Shown piece by piece: positions 22,996 through 32,999 of a stretch of 64,000 nucleotides of DNA. The stretch's first letter is position 1. Each line of letters starts with the position of its first letter. The position numbers were made by a program, and so were the translations under genes. The notes below the pieces were generated by a model, which was given only the letters and a program-made list of their open reading frames with translations, was not told the origin of the DNA and did no database searches. The stretch comes from Ctenosaura bakeri (taxonomy: Eukaryota > Chordata > Lepidosauria > Squamata > Iguanidae): NCBI GenBank assembly GCA_948474755.1, contig CAOLHI010000481.1:1426001-1490000 (forward strand), read 5' to 3'.

Positions 22996-23731
22996 CATAT
23001 ACCAGTCCCATACAAGGGGACAGACAGCACAGGGACCAGTGCAGGTCCACAAGCCATCAGCCCCCTAGTTTCTTGCTGAGTTTACACGAAAGAAAGTAAA
23101 AATTTTAGTCAATGGGCACAACCATGGTACTAATCCCTGGCATGGAGAGCGGGAGAGTGCCCTTTTCCCCACGTCAGATAACTTGAGATGCCTAACTTGA
23201 CAAGCCTTAACACAATGTGTGTTCATCTAATTCTTGATAGGCCAACGTATTATATTTGAATTTGTATTTTTACCGGGGAGGGGATGTGAAACAGGGCGAG
23301 GAGCTGTATCCACAGAGGTGGTTAAAAGAAAAAAGGGAAAAAAATCAGTGCCCCCCACTCTTCGATGCGACCGGCTTCCCCAGGAATCCAACGAAAGACT
23401 CAAGAAAGAACTTCGCAGATGGAAGAGGAACGGAAGCCGACGCGAAAGAGAGCAAGAGAAAGAGAGAAAGAAAACCCTCCCGCAAATCAATGCAGCGTTG
23501 CTGGGCGGGCAACCTTTAGCGACGGCAGCAAACAAAAAAGGCCACGGAAAGGCGCTCCGAGCCGCAGAGACCTTCTTCTTCCTCGCAGGCCCGGAAAACA
23601 AAAGATGGAGCGGGGAAAGGGCTGGGGAGAGGATGGTGTCCGGTGCGAAATCACAAGCTCCGAAAGATCTCTCCTCACACACACGCACAGCGGCGGTACG
23701 GAGGGGCCAAGGAGCCCGATGAGGACTACCT
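22996..23731. other. Intron 1 flank of the CpG island
   Basis: No exon was recognised. From about 23230 the sequence becomes purine-rich and CpG-rich ('gacggcagcaaac', 'gccgcagagacc'). The long open frames on both strands are low-complexity artefacts. Confidence 0.45.
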
Positions 23732-24235
23732 GGACCATTTCCGCGCTGGGCTGCTACAGCGCGATGATTCCACTTTCAACATCCTCTGGAATGCTGGGGT
23801 TTGCAGTTTCGGGAGGGGCGGCCGCTCTCTAACCTGCAAACCCCAGGGTTTCAAAGGATGTTGAAAGTGGAATCACAGCGCTGTAGCAGTCCAAGGCCAT
23901 TTCCGCACCAGCCTGTTATAGCGCGATGATTCCACTTTCAACATCCTCTGGAATCCTGGGGATTTGCAGTTTAGGGAGGGGCGGCCGCTCTTTAACCTGC
24001 AGACCCCAGGGTTTCATAGGATGTTGAAAGCGGAATAACAGCGCTACAGCAGTCCAAGGCCATTTCTGCACTAGCCTGTTATAGCGCGATGATTCCACTC
24101 TCAACATCCTCTGGAATCCTGGGGTTTGCAGTTTCGGGAGGGGCACTGCAAACCCCAGGATTCCAGAGGAGGTTGAAAGTGGAATCATCGCGCTATAACA
24201 GGCTAGTGCGGAAACGGCCCAAGGCGGAAATGGCC
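23732..24235. repeat. Three tandem palindromic elements (GGCCATTTC family)
   Basis: Three units of about 161, 162 and 180 bp lie end to end (about 23732-23892, 23894-24055, 24056-24235). Each carries 'gcgatgattccact.tcaac' on the left and the inverted 'gttgaaag.ggaat.a..gcgct' on the right. The third is nearly a perfect hairpin ('agcctgttatagcgcg' / 'cgcgctataacaggct'). They lie in ST8SIA1 intron 1, within about 200-700 bp of exon 1. Confidence 0.9.
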
Positions 24236-24428
24236 CTGATTTCAAGCGTGGGGTCGGGGGGGGCGAATGAGGACGCCCGTCCCGGAATGCCGCTGCGTGC
24301 GGTGTGTGTGTTTGTGCGTCCCCGGCTGCCCTTGGAGGAAAGGGGATGGGGGGGTCAGGGAGGGGGGTGCAGGAGAAGGAAAAGACGCGCGACCGCCCCC
24401 TCTCCCCCTCGCCCCCGCCCCCGCTCAC

Positions 24429-24712
24429 CTGAAGCCGGCCGCGGCGCTGAGGTTCCTCCGCCAGGCTTTGCCCTGCTGCAGCAGCACCCCCTGCACGATC
24501 TCCTTCTCGTCCGGGAGCCGGTAGACGGGGAAGATGTAGAGCCAGCAGAGGACAAAGAAGCCCAAGGCGCTGGCGCCCACCGGCAGCCGGGTGCGGGGGC
24601 CTTTGCAGAGGAGGAAGCCCGCCGCCATCCGCCGCTTGCGGCTGCCCCCGGAGGACGAGGCGCGGGCGGAGGCCGGCGGCGGCGGGCAGTCGCTCAGCAG
24701 CCTCTTCATCAT
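24429..24712 (-). CDS. ST8SIA1: Alpha-2,8-sialyltransferase 1 (GD3 synthase), coding exon 1
   Basis: ST8SIA1 is a Golgi type II membrane enzyme that adds an alpha-2,8-linked sialic acid to ganglioside GM3 to make GD3. This exon encodes the N-terminal tail, the signal-anchor and the start of the stem. In the 94-residue product from the chosen ATG, the segment PRTRLPVGASALGFFVLCWL and then YIFPVYRLPDEKEIVQGVL is nearly identical to mammalian ST8SIA1. The membrane span is about residues 45-64, and the N-glycosylation sequon NLS near the end aligns with NQT in human. The exon ends at GGCTTCAG|GTGAGC, a good donor splitting an Arg codon (phase 2). The start is uncertain. ATG at 24712 has A at -3 and is followed at once by a second ATG. 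ATG at 24628 (MAAGF) aligns with the inner mammalian Met. The frame is open further upstream without an ATG. The catalytic sialylmotif exons were not found, so they probably lie below position 1. Confidence 0.93.
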
Positions 24713-25398
24713 CCTCCTCGCCGCCGCCGCCGGGATCCTCCGGGAGCCGCCGCCGCCGGTCCAGGGGCCAGGAGGCGACGCCGACGCCCCCGCCCCCCTC
24801 CGCCTCCTCCTCCTCCTCCTTCTCCTCCAGTACTGGCCGGCAGTGAGGGGGAAGAGGAGGAGGCGGAGGAGGAGGAGGCGGAGGAAGAGGCGAGCTGCTG
24901 CTGCTGCTCCCCAAGTCCCCCATGCAAGGCGAGCGCCCCGCGCGCCGCCTTCGCCTCTCTCGCCTCCTCGGCCGGGTTCCTCCTTGAAAACGGCGCTGCT
25001 CAAGGGTGGGGAGGCGGAGCCGCCGCCGCCGCCGGGAGCTCAGGGGAGGCGCTGGGGGGGCCCCGCATGACTCGCCCGGCCTGGCTGGAGAGCCCTCCGT
25101 CGGTCGCCTCACGCCCTCCTTTCCTCTCCCTCGCCCACCTCCCTCCAAAAGCCAGGAAGGGGAAAGAGGGAGAGCGGGAGGGATGGCTGTGCTAGAGGTG
25201 GGCGCGAAATATATGTATGTATGTATATTAAAAAGGTATATTCTTTTAAAAGGGGAAGACCTTTGGCGAGGGAAGCCCCCTCACGGCTCCCGCGCGTGCG
25301 CCCCCCTCCCCCGTGGGCGCTTTCCCGCTCCTTCTCTCACCAACTGAGGCCCAGGCGGCTATTATTATTATTACTATTACTATTAATTATTATTTTAC

Positions 25399-25445
<47 letters not shown>

Positions 25446-25640
25446 GGGTGGGGGGTTTTCTTTTCTTTATTTCTTTCGCCATTCTTCCCTCCTTCCTCAC
25501 ATCCCCCACAAAACCATTCCTCCGGATTCTCCCTTTGTCTTCCTTTCTTTCCTTCTGTCTTTTTTTCTCCCCCAGGTGACGGTTCCCTGTCAGTTTCCCT
25601 GACAGGCAGATTTAAAACAGAGAGATTTCAAAGGGTATAA
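24713..25640 (-). promoter_or_regulatory. ST8SIA1: 5' side of ST8SIA1 exon 1 with a (ATT)n run
   Basis: GC-rich sequence upstream of the start codon, probably 5' UTR plus proximal promoter. CGG/GAG triplet runs at about 24720-24900 keep several frames open but encode only low-complexity Arg/Gly/Ala tracts. An ATT microsatellite of about 85 bp lies at about 25360-25445, and a GGAA-rich run at about 25650-25675. Confidence 0.55.
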
Positions 25641-26077
25641 AATGGTGGCGGGAGGGAGGGAAGGAAGGAAGGAAGGGGGAAGCCTGGGGCGGTGTGGCGC
25701 CGGTTTCTCGGGCGCCAAACGCCCCTCTCCTCGCCTCCTCGGGCTTCTTTTGCTCTTCCCGCCCCGCCGAAAACAAAAACCCGTACAGAAGTCCCCGGTT
25801 GGAGCCTTTTTTGGCTACCTCCCGGCGGCGTTTCTTTGGCCGGCTTGTTTCTTTAAAAACCCTGTTTAACTGCCTGCTGCAGCCCGCTCTTCCCTCGAAA
25901 AGAAAAAAAAGAAAAGGGGGGGAGACAAAGAAAGGGGAAGGGGCCCGCCGGAGACGGAGAAGAGACGGTCCCATTCGTGTGGAAGAGAAGGAAAGAAATG
26001 AGAAACGGGAGGCTTCGGTTGGTGCCTGCAAAGGAAAGGGAACCCTTCGAATTCAGAAGTTCATCATACCAAGACAA
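25641..26077. other. Outer flank of the CpG island
   Basis: GC-rich to purine-rich sequence with no recognised exon. Confidence 0.45.
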
Positions 26078-26240
26078 AGGCCATTTCCGCACTAGCCTGT
26101 TATAGCGCGATGATTCCACTTTCAACCTCCTCTGGAATCCTGGCGCCGGCCGGCTCCTCCCGAAACGGCAAATCCCAGGATTCCAGAGAAGGTTGAAAGT
26201 GGAATCATCGCGCTATAACAGGCTAGTGCGGAAATGGCCA
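26078..26240. repeat. Palindromic element (GGCCATTTC family), near-perfect hairpin
   Basis: The left arm 'aggccatttccgcactagcc' and right arm 'ggctagtgcggaaatggcc' are perfect complements over 19 bp. The inner arms ('gcgcgatgattccacttt', 'aaagtggaatcatcgcgc') also pair exactly. It closely resembles the third tandem unit on the other side of ST8SIA1 exon 1. Confidence 0.9.
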
Positions 26241-26794
26241 AAGAAGTCCTGTAGACAGGTTGGACTAGAGGTCCAATCGCCCCCAGCCAACAGGGCACCC
26301 AGATAACAGAGGGAGGGATAAGGGAGGATGATATAGATTCTTCTGGAGGATTTTGAGAGAGCTACCTGTTATCACGGTTATGATATGTCTGGTGAGAGCA
26401 CTAGATATCCTTTTGATATCAAATAATTTGGCCTTGCTGGACCTCTCTTTCCCATCTCACTCCACATGTTTGCAGAGGTCTCCTGGACGAGCACGTATGG
26501 CCGTTAATGACTGTAAATTCCAAAACCCCATTCAGGCTAGCAACTTAAGCCTCTCCATTGCTTCAGGGAAAAACCTCCCTGCAAACCAGCCCTACTCGGC
26601 TTGGAGTTACACAAAGCCTTGCAGCCAAGAGCCAAGTCATTCCTTTATGTTGGGCCATCAACGAACTGGCCACACTATTGTCATCAAGAGCAAAACCAGT
26701 CATGCTAAACTTGACCTTTTCCAAATCCTTTGTCCAGCGCCAAATCTCCTTTGTTCTCACCGAGCATAACTAAGCCTGTAGGTAAACTCCACCC

Positions 26795-26801
26795 TATAAA
26801 A
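26795..26801 (+). promoter_or_regulatory. TATA box of the candidate LTR
   Basis: TATAAAA in the context 'caccctataaaaggtcccc', placed as expected before the R region. Confidence 0.6.
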
Positions 26802-27030
26802 GGTCCCCACTTTTGGGACTTCCTTGGACTACTTTGGACTTCCATCTAGCCTTGCTGCCAGTTTGTCTAAGGAGCTCCCCTCAGCCAACCACACTGAGCT
26901 TTCTTCCCCGGAACGCCATCTTTCTCTCCAGGACTATGAGACCAGGTGTCGTATTGCCTATCCCTAAGCTCTCCATTTCTGCTTCCAATTTAGCTAGTGT
27001 GTGTGTTGTTTTATTTGCTGTTTATTTTTC

Positions 27031-27036
27031 AATAAA
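27031..27036 (+). promoter_or_regulatory. Poly(A) signal of the candidate LTR
   Basis: AATAAA followed by T-rich sequence about 230 bp after the TATA box. Confidence 0.55.
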
Positions 27037-27239
27037 ACTGTCATTTTGGTTACTTTTAAACTTGTTTGCCTGCTCTCTGACCTGAAGCCATAGACATTGG
27101 GTTAAAGATCCTTGCTAAAATTGCCCTGCCTCTCGTTCAGCCAAGAGAGTGCGCAAGCTAAATTCCCCCAACTTGTGTTTTTATTTGGTTATTTGGGTGT
27201 CCCTCCCGGGACCCCCAACATACAGGGTAACATACCCAG

Positions 27240-27452
27240 GGGTAGTGGTTTGAGCACTGAGCTAGGATTCTGGAGACCACTCAGCCATTGAAAGCCAGTG
27301 CATAAGGTTGGGCAAGTCACACTCTCTCAGCCTCAGTGAAAGGCAAAGGCAAACCCCCTCTTGAACAAATCTTGCCAAGAAAGCCCCGTGATAGGTTTGC
27401 CTTAGGGTCTCCATAAATGGGAAACAACTTGAAGGCACACAGCAACAAGAGG
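27240..27452 (+). mobile_element. tRNA-derived SINE with RTE-like tail
   Basis: Plus-strand copy: 'ggtagtggtttgagcactga', 'gggcaagtcacactctctca', 'caaatcttgccaagaaagcc', with tail 'aacttgaaggcacacagcaa'. Confidence 0.85.
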
Positions 27453-28144
27453 ATGCCGATCAGGACTGGAAATAGTGGAATAGAGTGAGGCCGAAATGAA
27501 AATTCTTCGCTTTCCCCTTTCTTTCTGGTGAATGCCATAGGCGATAGACCATCACTTCTCAAAGCCTTGTTCCCCACTCTACCAGCCAGTTCATTAACTT
27601 TTTGTTGTTGTTCCATCAATGAAAGCACTAAATGTGTGTGCGTGTACTATGATGTGCTAAACAAACAGAGCTTGATAGATGAACTGACATATTCCTCCTT
27701 GAATGTCTGGATCCAGAGGTTTTTAGACCTTAACACTGTGTGTGGTTGACCTCGACAATAATACATAACACCTTCATCCACTTAAGAAGGTTGACAATTG
27801 GCTGCCACCTTGGATACAGCTCCTTTTTCTTTTCAGCAGCTGAAGAAGACGAAAGTTGAAAGGTTTTGCTACTTCATCCATTAAGTTTTGTTTTTATGTA
27901 GATTTTTAGAAATAAGTGGGATCAGGGGGAAGAAAAACTTCCCCAGAAGTGCTGTTTTGTTTATCACATGCAAAACCATGGGCACAAACGCAGGCTTTAC
28001 TATATTTGGGGCACGTTAGCAGACTGTCAGTTTCATATTATGAGAATCACTGGCAACAGGCCAGACCTTGTTATCCTGTTTGATAATCTAGCCATAGTGG
28101 CTGATTTCTGTCTGATTTCTGTCATTAGTTTCCAGAGAAGGGTG
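27453..28144. other. Anonymous intergenic sequence
   Basis: No exon or repeat was recognised. Confidence 0.4.
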
Positions 28145-28747
28145 GTGCAGCAGCCAAAAAAGCCAACGTGATTCTTGGTTGCATCAATAGGAGTATGGTG
28201 TCTCCATCAACGGAGGTAATGGTACCATTCTATTCTGCATTGGTTAGGCCTCGTTTGGAATATTATGTCCAGTTCTGGGCACCTCAATTCAAGAAGGATA
28301 TTGACAAGCTGGAACATGTCCAGAGGAGAGTGACCAAAATAGTGAAGGGTCTGGAAGCCATGCCGTATGAAGAACACCTTAGGAAGCTGGGTTTGTTTAG
28401 TCTGCAGAAGAGAAGGTTAAGAGGGGACATGATAGCCATGTTCAAACATTTGAAAGGCTGTCATATCAAAGAGGGAACAGGCTTGTTTTCTACTGCTTCA
28501 GAAACTAGGACAAGGAGTAATGGATTCAAGCTACAGGAAAAGAGATTCTACCTGAACCTCAGGAAGAACTTCCTGACAGAACTGTCTGGCAGGGGAATCT
28601 GCTGCTTTGGTGTGTGGTAGAGTCTCCTTCTTTGGAGGTTTTCAAGCAGTGGTCATCTGTCAGGAATGCTTTGATGGCTATTCCTGCATGGCAGGGGGTT
28701 GGACTGGATGGCCCCTGTGATCTCTTCCCACTCCATGATTCTATGAC
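28145..28747 (+). mobile_element. CR1 LINE 3' portion
   Basis: It encodes the CR1 ORF2 end almost in one frame ([67 protein letters not shown]). It is followed by 'ttggactggatggcccctg' and a short ATTCTATGA tip. Small indels near 28585 break the final frame. Confidence 0.9.
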
Positions 28748-28756
28748 CAGTCGTGC

Positions 28757-28848
28757 TTAGCGAGCCACAGACCACAGATCAGGGTTTAAATCCTGGCCTG
28801 CAGAGTCATAATCCAATGCTCAAACTGTTACACTGTGCTGGCTCACCA
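28757..28848 (-). mobile_element. tRNA-derived SINE, head fragment
   Basis: The complement of a SINE head: 'cagggtttaaatcctggcct', 'aatccaatgctcaaactgtt', 'gtgctggctc'. Confidence 0.55.
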
Positions 28849-28849
28849 T

Positions 28850-30265
28850 CAAAATCTACTGTCCTGTCACTTACAACCATTAGGCCTGGTCCTACCCTCT
28901 GAGGCAGCAACAGAGAACAGACTTACCCTCTCTTCTCTGAGACAGCCCTCGAGGTATTTAAAAAGTACAGTTATGTCAACCCTTAGTCTGAACATGCCCA
29001 ACTCTTTTGACCTTTCTTCAATAGGTTTTGTTTGCCATACTACTTATCATCATTGCTGTCCTTCTCTGAACCTGCTCCAACATCCCTACATTGAAATGAG
29101 GTGCCCATAACTGAACACAGTATATCAGAAAAAGCCTAACTAGTGCAGAACATATTGGGACTCCTTACCCCCCTTGTCTTGAAAACTATAGTTCAATTGA
29201 TGCAGGCTAAAATATCATTTGCCTTCTTTGCTGCAGCATCATGCTGCTGGGTCATGTTCAACTTATGATCAGCAAGAATCCCAATGTCCTGTTCACATAT
29301 TCTACTACTATCAAGCAAAATATTTCCCCATTTTATTACTGAGCATTTGATTTTTGTGGCCTAAACGTAGAATTTTGCTTTTGTCTCTGTTGAATTTCAT
29401 CCTATTAGTTTCAGCCCAATTTTCTAGTCTATTTTCTAGTTTATCTAGTCGTTTTGTATTCTCTTCCTCTCTTCCAGTGTGTGAGCTATCCCTCTAACTT
29501 TTGTATCCCCTGAAAGCCTGATAACAATTGCCTCTGTGCAATCATTTAAGTAATTGATACAAATGTTGAAGAGTGAGGGTGCTAGGACAGAACCCTGTAG
29601 CACTCTATAGCAAAGGCAATAGCATGTGCATTTCTATACCACTTATCAGCAAAGTGCTCTCTAAGCAGTTTACAATGTATTTTAGCTAATTGCCACCAAT
29701 AAGCTGGGTACTCATTTTACTGACCTGCGGAAGGATGGAAGGCAGAGTCAACCTGGAACGCGGCAGGATTGAACTCACAGCCTTGTGGCTGCAGTACCAG
29801 CATTTAACCACTGCACCACCAAGCCCCCTTACTCTACAAGCAACTTCCTTCCATTCTGAAGCACAACTATTGATACCAGTTCTTTGAATGTTGGTTTCCA
29901 GCCAATTACAGATCCATCTGACAATATTTTCATCTATTTCACATTTAATCAGTTTGCTAATCAAAATGTCATAGGAGATTTTATCAAATGCTTTGCTGAA
30001 ATCCATATAAACACCATCTCCAGCATTTCCATCCTCTACTAAAGTAGTTACTTTCAAAAAAAAAAAAAAATCCAAGGTATAAGTTTAGTTTAGCAGGTTA
30101 TTTTTTGACAAACCCATGCTGGTTCCTAATGATCAAATACTTGTAAAGATGTTCCATTATATTACATTATATTATTACATTACATTACATTACATTAATA
30201 TGCTGCCTTTTCTCCCAGAAAGGGATGCAAGGTGGCTTCCAAAATGCTCCTTTATAATCTGTTCT
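28850..30265 (-). mobile_element. CR1 LINE, longer copy with RT-domain remnant
   Basis: The minus strand encodes CR1 ORF2 parts. At 29840-30050 the frame reads YMDFSKAFDKISYDILISKL then IVRWICNWLE, the reverse-transcriptase palm/thumb region. 28850-29603 is the ORF2 end and 3' part. The copy is interrupted by a SINE at 29604-29828 and later by an L1 at about 30288. An ATTAC-type repeat lies at about 30155-30197. Confidence 0.8.
29604..29828 (-). mobile_element. Second tRNA-type SINE family, inserted in CR1
   Basis: The complement of the family at 21516-21695: 'ctctaagcagtttacaatgt', 'actgacctgcggaagg' and 'caaccactgcaccacc'-type blocks. CR1 sequence resumes directly after it. Confidence 0.75.
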
Positions 30266-31171
30266 AATATTTTTCCTGATATTGGAATCAGAGGTCGTCA
30301 AAGATACAATGGTTAGGTGGGCACAAAACATTGGTCATTCAATTGAATTGGATACATGGATGAGGGCATGGAAGGCAGATATAAAATTTACATCAAGCTT
30401 AAATTTAAGAGAAAACTTTTGTACGATGTTACATAGATGGTATATGACACCAGAAAGATTGCAAAACATAACTAAAAATGGAAATGCAAGATGTGGAAAA
30501 TGTGATGAAAAGGTGGGGACATTTTTTCATATGTGGTGGTCTTGTAAGATAGCAAGGAAATTTTGGAAGGAAATACATGATGAAATTCAAAGAATTTGTA
30601 ATGTAAATTTTGAAATGAAGTCAGAATTTTATCTGTTAAATATGTTTGGGCAACAAAGAGAAATAAGATGTCATCAGAAGACACTGTTATATCTGATAAC
30701 TGCTGCAAGGCTGATATATGCGCAATATTGGAAAGAAAGGAAATATGTTGATATAGAAGAATGGAAATTAAAAGTCATGGATATGGTAGAGACAGAAAAG
30801 TTAACATTTTCTTTGAGAAATAAACCTATTCAGAACTTTGAAAGGGAATGGAGAGAAGTTTTGGATTGGATAAAGACATAATATAAGAAAAGAAATAAGA
30901 ATAAAGCAAGATTGTAGGTAATGCAGTGTAATAATGTAGCAAGGTAAAATAATAATGTAACAATGTAACAAGGTAGTAAAGTAACAAAGCAATTGTCTAA
31001 CAATGTAAGATGCAACAAATCCCTTGAGTAAGCAACAATTATGTATGAATGGAATGGATACATGCAGGTTGAACTGGAAAACAAGCTTGGAAGTGGGGAG
31101 GGAGGGTCTTTTATTTTTAATTAAAATCTTTAATAAAAATTTAAAAAACAATATTTTTCCTGGTATTGAAG
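30266..31171 (+). mobile_element. L1 LINE, 5'-truncated, with target-site duplication
   Basis: The body, about 30288-31149, encodes the C-terminal end of L1 ORF2: RWYMTPERLQNI, CGKCDEKVGTFFHMWWSCK and ARKFWKEIHDEIQ, including a Cys/His-type motif. The frame stays open to a stop at about 30881. A 3' UTR and A-rich tail ('aataaaaatttaaaaaac') follow. The flanks aatatttttcctgatattgg (from 30266) and aatatttttcctggtattga (from 31150) are an imperfect target duplication of about 20 bp. The host sequence is CR1. Confidence 0.88.
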
Positions 31172-31217
31172 AGGCTGATCAAATAATGAAGCTGATTGAC
31201 ACCATGCAAGCTGTCTC

Positions 31218-31740
31218 TGGACCCTTTCACACTACACAGTTATAACAATAGGATTTCAGCTTACCTATCTTGACTTTCTCCTATGGAATTCTGAATATGC
31301 AGTTTGGTGAGGCCGTAGAGCTTCGTGGCTGAGAATTCTAAATGCTGCCCCCAAGTACAAATCCCAGGATTCCATAGGGTAGAACCATGGCTGTTAAAAT
31401 GGAATCATGGTGGTATTATTATAGTAGTTGTAGAGGAGGGAGACGGCTTGTTTTCTGCTGCTCCAGAGACCAGGACAAGGAGCAATGGATTCAAGTTGCA
31501 GGAAAGGAGATTCCACCTGAACCTCAGGAAGAACTTCCTGACAGTCAGGGCTGTCCGGCAGTGGAATCTGCTGCCTTGGAGGTTTTTAAGCAGAGGCTGG
31601 ATGGCCATCTGTCGGGAGTGCTTTGAGGGTGTTCCTGCATGGCAGGGGGTTAGACTGGATGGCCCCTGTGGTCTCTTCCAACTCTACATTTCTATGATTC
31701 TATGATTCTATAGTGTAACAGTGTAGTGTAAAAGGGCCCT
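31218..31740. repeat. Palindromic element (GGCCATTTC family) split by CR1
   Basis: The left half, 31218-31417, begins 'ccctttcacactacacagtt' and contains 'gattccatagggtagaacc'. The right end, 31709-31740, is 'agtgtaacagtgtagtgtaa'. The interval is a CR1 3' end. Confidence 0.7.
31418..31708 (+). mobile_element. CR1 LINE 3' end inserted in a palindromic element
   Basis: It encodes the last ORF2 residues ([32 protein letters not shown] in another frame after a small deletion), then the 3' UTR and ATTCTATG tail. It is similar to the copy at 19493-20024. Confidence 0.85.
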
Positions 31741-32999
31741 GTCTAAATTGCACAGTTATAAGACAGAGCTGCAAGTCCTATATAGGATATCTTGCTCTTA
31801 AAAAGTTGACTTGAAGTCCTCAGGCCATTGTATAGCACTTCTTTTGAACTAAGATTCACTGTAGTCAGCAATCACTGTGAGCAACAAACTGATGCATGTA
31901 GAATATTATCCTCAACCTCAAGGCAGGCAAATGTCTTGAGATGCTCTGAATGCCAATGTTAACCATTCCTAGAACAGGGTGGCTGGCAGTCTTGTAATCC
32001 AATTTTTTTTTTGGATTTTATTTAAATTTATTTAAATTTTTATTTATTTAATTTTATTTATCATAGCACCCTTACAGCTGCTTATTAAGCAATGTTCTCT
32101 GGCCAGTCTGTTTAAAACTGTAAAAGAGAAGAATAGTGGACAAAAATAATGACTAACAAAGCAGAATATAAAATCAAGATAAACTGGCAGTGAAGACTGC
32201 AATATTTTATCATAATAAAAGAAGCTGAGCAAAGTGTTATTTGACTGACTCCAAATGGTAAAGAACTCTGAAAGTTACCATCCAACAATACCTGGAGGGC
32301 TACATTTTTGCTCACCTATGACATAACTCAAAGAAAAACTAGCAGAAGGATAAAAGTGTGAGGTTATAAAAGTACTAATGCTTAGAGATTTTTGTAAAGA
32401 TCAAAAGATCTTTATCTGGTGCTCTGAAGACCATAATGTAGACTCCAGAGGAGATCCTTTGGGGAGAGCATTCCACAAATGAGGTGCCATCCCTGAAAAG
32501 GCCTTGTGAAGGGAGAGCTGGGCAAGCCTGGTTGGTGGAAGCCAATCACAGCTCAGGAAATACTGTGAAGGAGATCCTACTGGGGGAGAAAGGATACAAA
32601 ACTGAGGCTTGTCTCTGACAGAAAGCCCATTGGGGAAAGATGGCACAGAGATAGGCAAAATCCAATCAGTCAGTCAGGAGAAAGTACTAAACAGGGTTTT
32701 GGGCAGCTGTGAATGATTAAATAGTTGAAGGACTAGGGTGTGATCTAATTATATATTAATAAACTTCTACCTGTTTATTTTTTTTACAACCATGTCTGTC
32801 TGTTTCTGTTAAGTTTTGATAAAGAGTTTGGTTCAATTTACCATAGTCAACCCATTGAACAACCCATCCACTGGTCCATGTAGGAATCACCTTGAGGCCC
32901 AAGTATCTGATCCAGAGAGGCATCTTGAGGGGGAAAGGGGCAGAGTGAGTGAGTAAGAGGGGCCCAAGTGTTTGGGCCTGTGGGCCCACCTGGAGAGAA
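31741..32999. other. Anonymous intergenic sequence with a dispersed repeat
   Basis: No exon was recognised. There is an AT-rich run at about 31990-32080. About 32400-32560 has the look of a widespread squamate repeat ('agagcattccacaaatgagg', 'aaaaggccttgtga'), class not determined. Confidence 0.4.

Larger units (their letters stand above)
23230..26060 (-). promoter_or_regulatory. ST8SIA1: CpG-island promoter region of ST8SIA1
   Basis: GC and CpG density rise sharply against the AT-rich flanks, peaking about 24300-25330 over exon 1 and its 5' side. No TATA box was recognised close upstream of the exon, which fits a CpG-island, dispersed-start promoter. Transcription would run toward lower coordinates. 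The exact start site and limits are inference, because no CpG count could be computed. Confidence 0.65.
26367..27220 (+). mobile_element. Candidate solo LTR of an endogenous retrovirus
   Basis: About 854 bp begins TGTTATCACGG and ends CCCCCAACA (TG...CA ends). It holds a TATA box (TATAAAA at 26795-26801) and, about 230 bp downstream, a poly(A) signal (AATAAA at 27031-27036), the U3-R-U5 order of a retroviral LTR. The flanking tetramers TACC and TACA agree at 3 of 4 positions, a possible target duplication. No gag/pol/env sequence or primer-binding site follows, so a solo LTR left by recombination is the simplest reading. An ORF of about 139 codons in the U3 part is not known to be meaningful. 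Confidence 0.6.

Noticed and set aside
1..24428. Further ST8SIA1 exons (sialylmotif L and S)
   Set aside because: None of the conserved sialylmotif peptides was recognised on the minus strand. Intron 1 probably extends beyond the window.
24713..25003. Upstream extension of the ST8SIA1 frame to 25003
   Set aside because: The codon at 25003 is TTG, not ATG, and the extension encodes Arg and Leu runs from triplet repeats. It is more likely 5' UTR.
23234..25195. Several long open frames on both strands (up to about 410 codons)
   Set aside because: They cross the CpG island and consist of Arg/Gly/Pro/Ala low-complexity tracts. Stops are rare there by composition, and only the ST8SIA1 frame shows homology and a proper splice donor.
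26353..26769. 139-codon frame as a protein gene
   Set aside because: It lies within the U3-like part of the candidate LTR and shows no recognisable domain.
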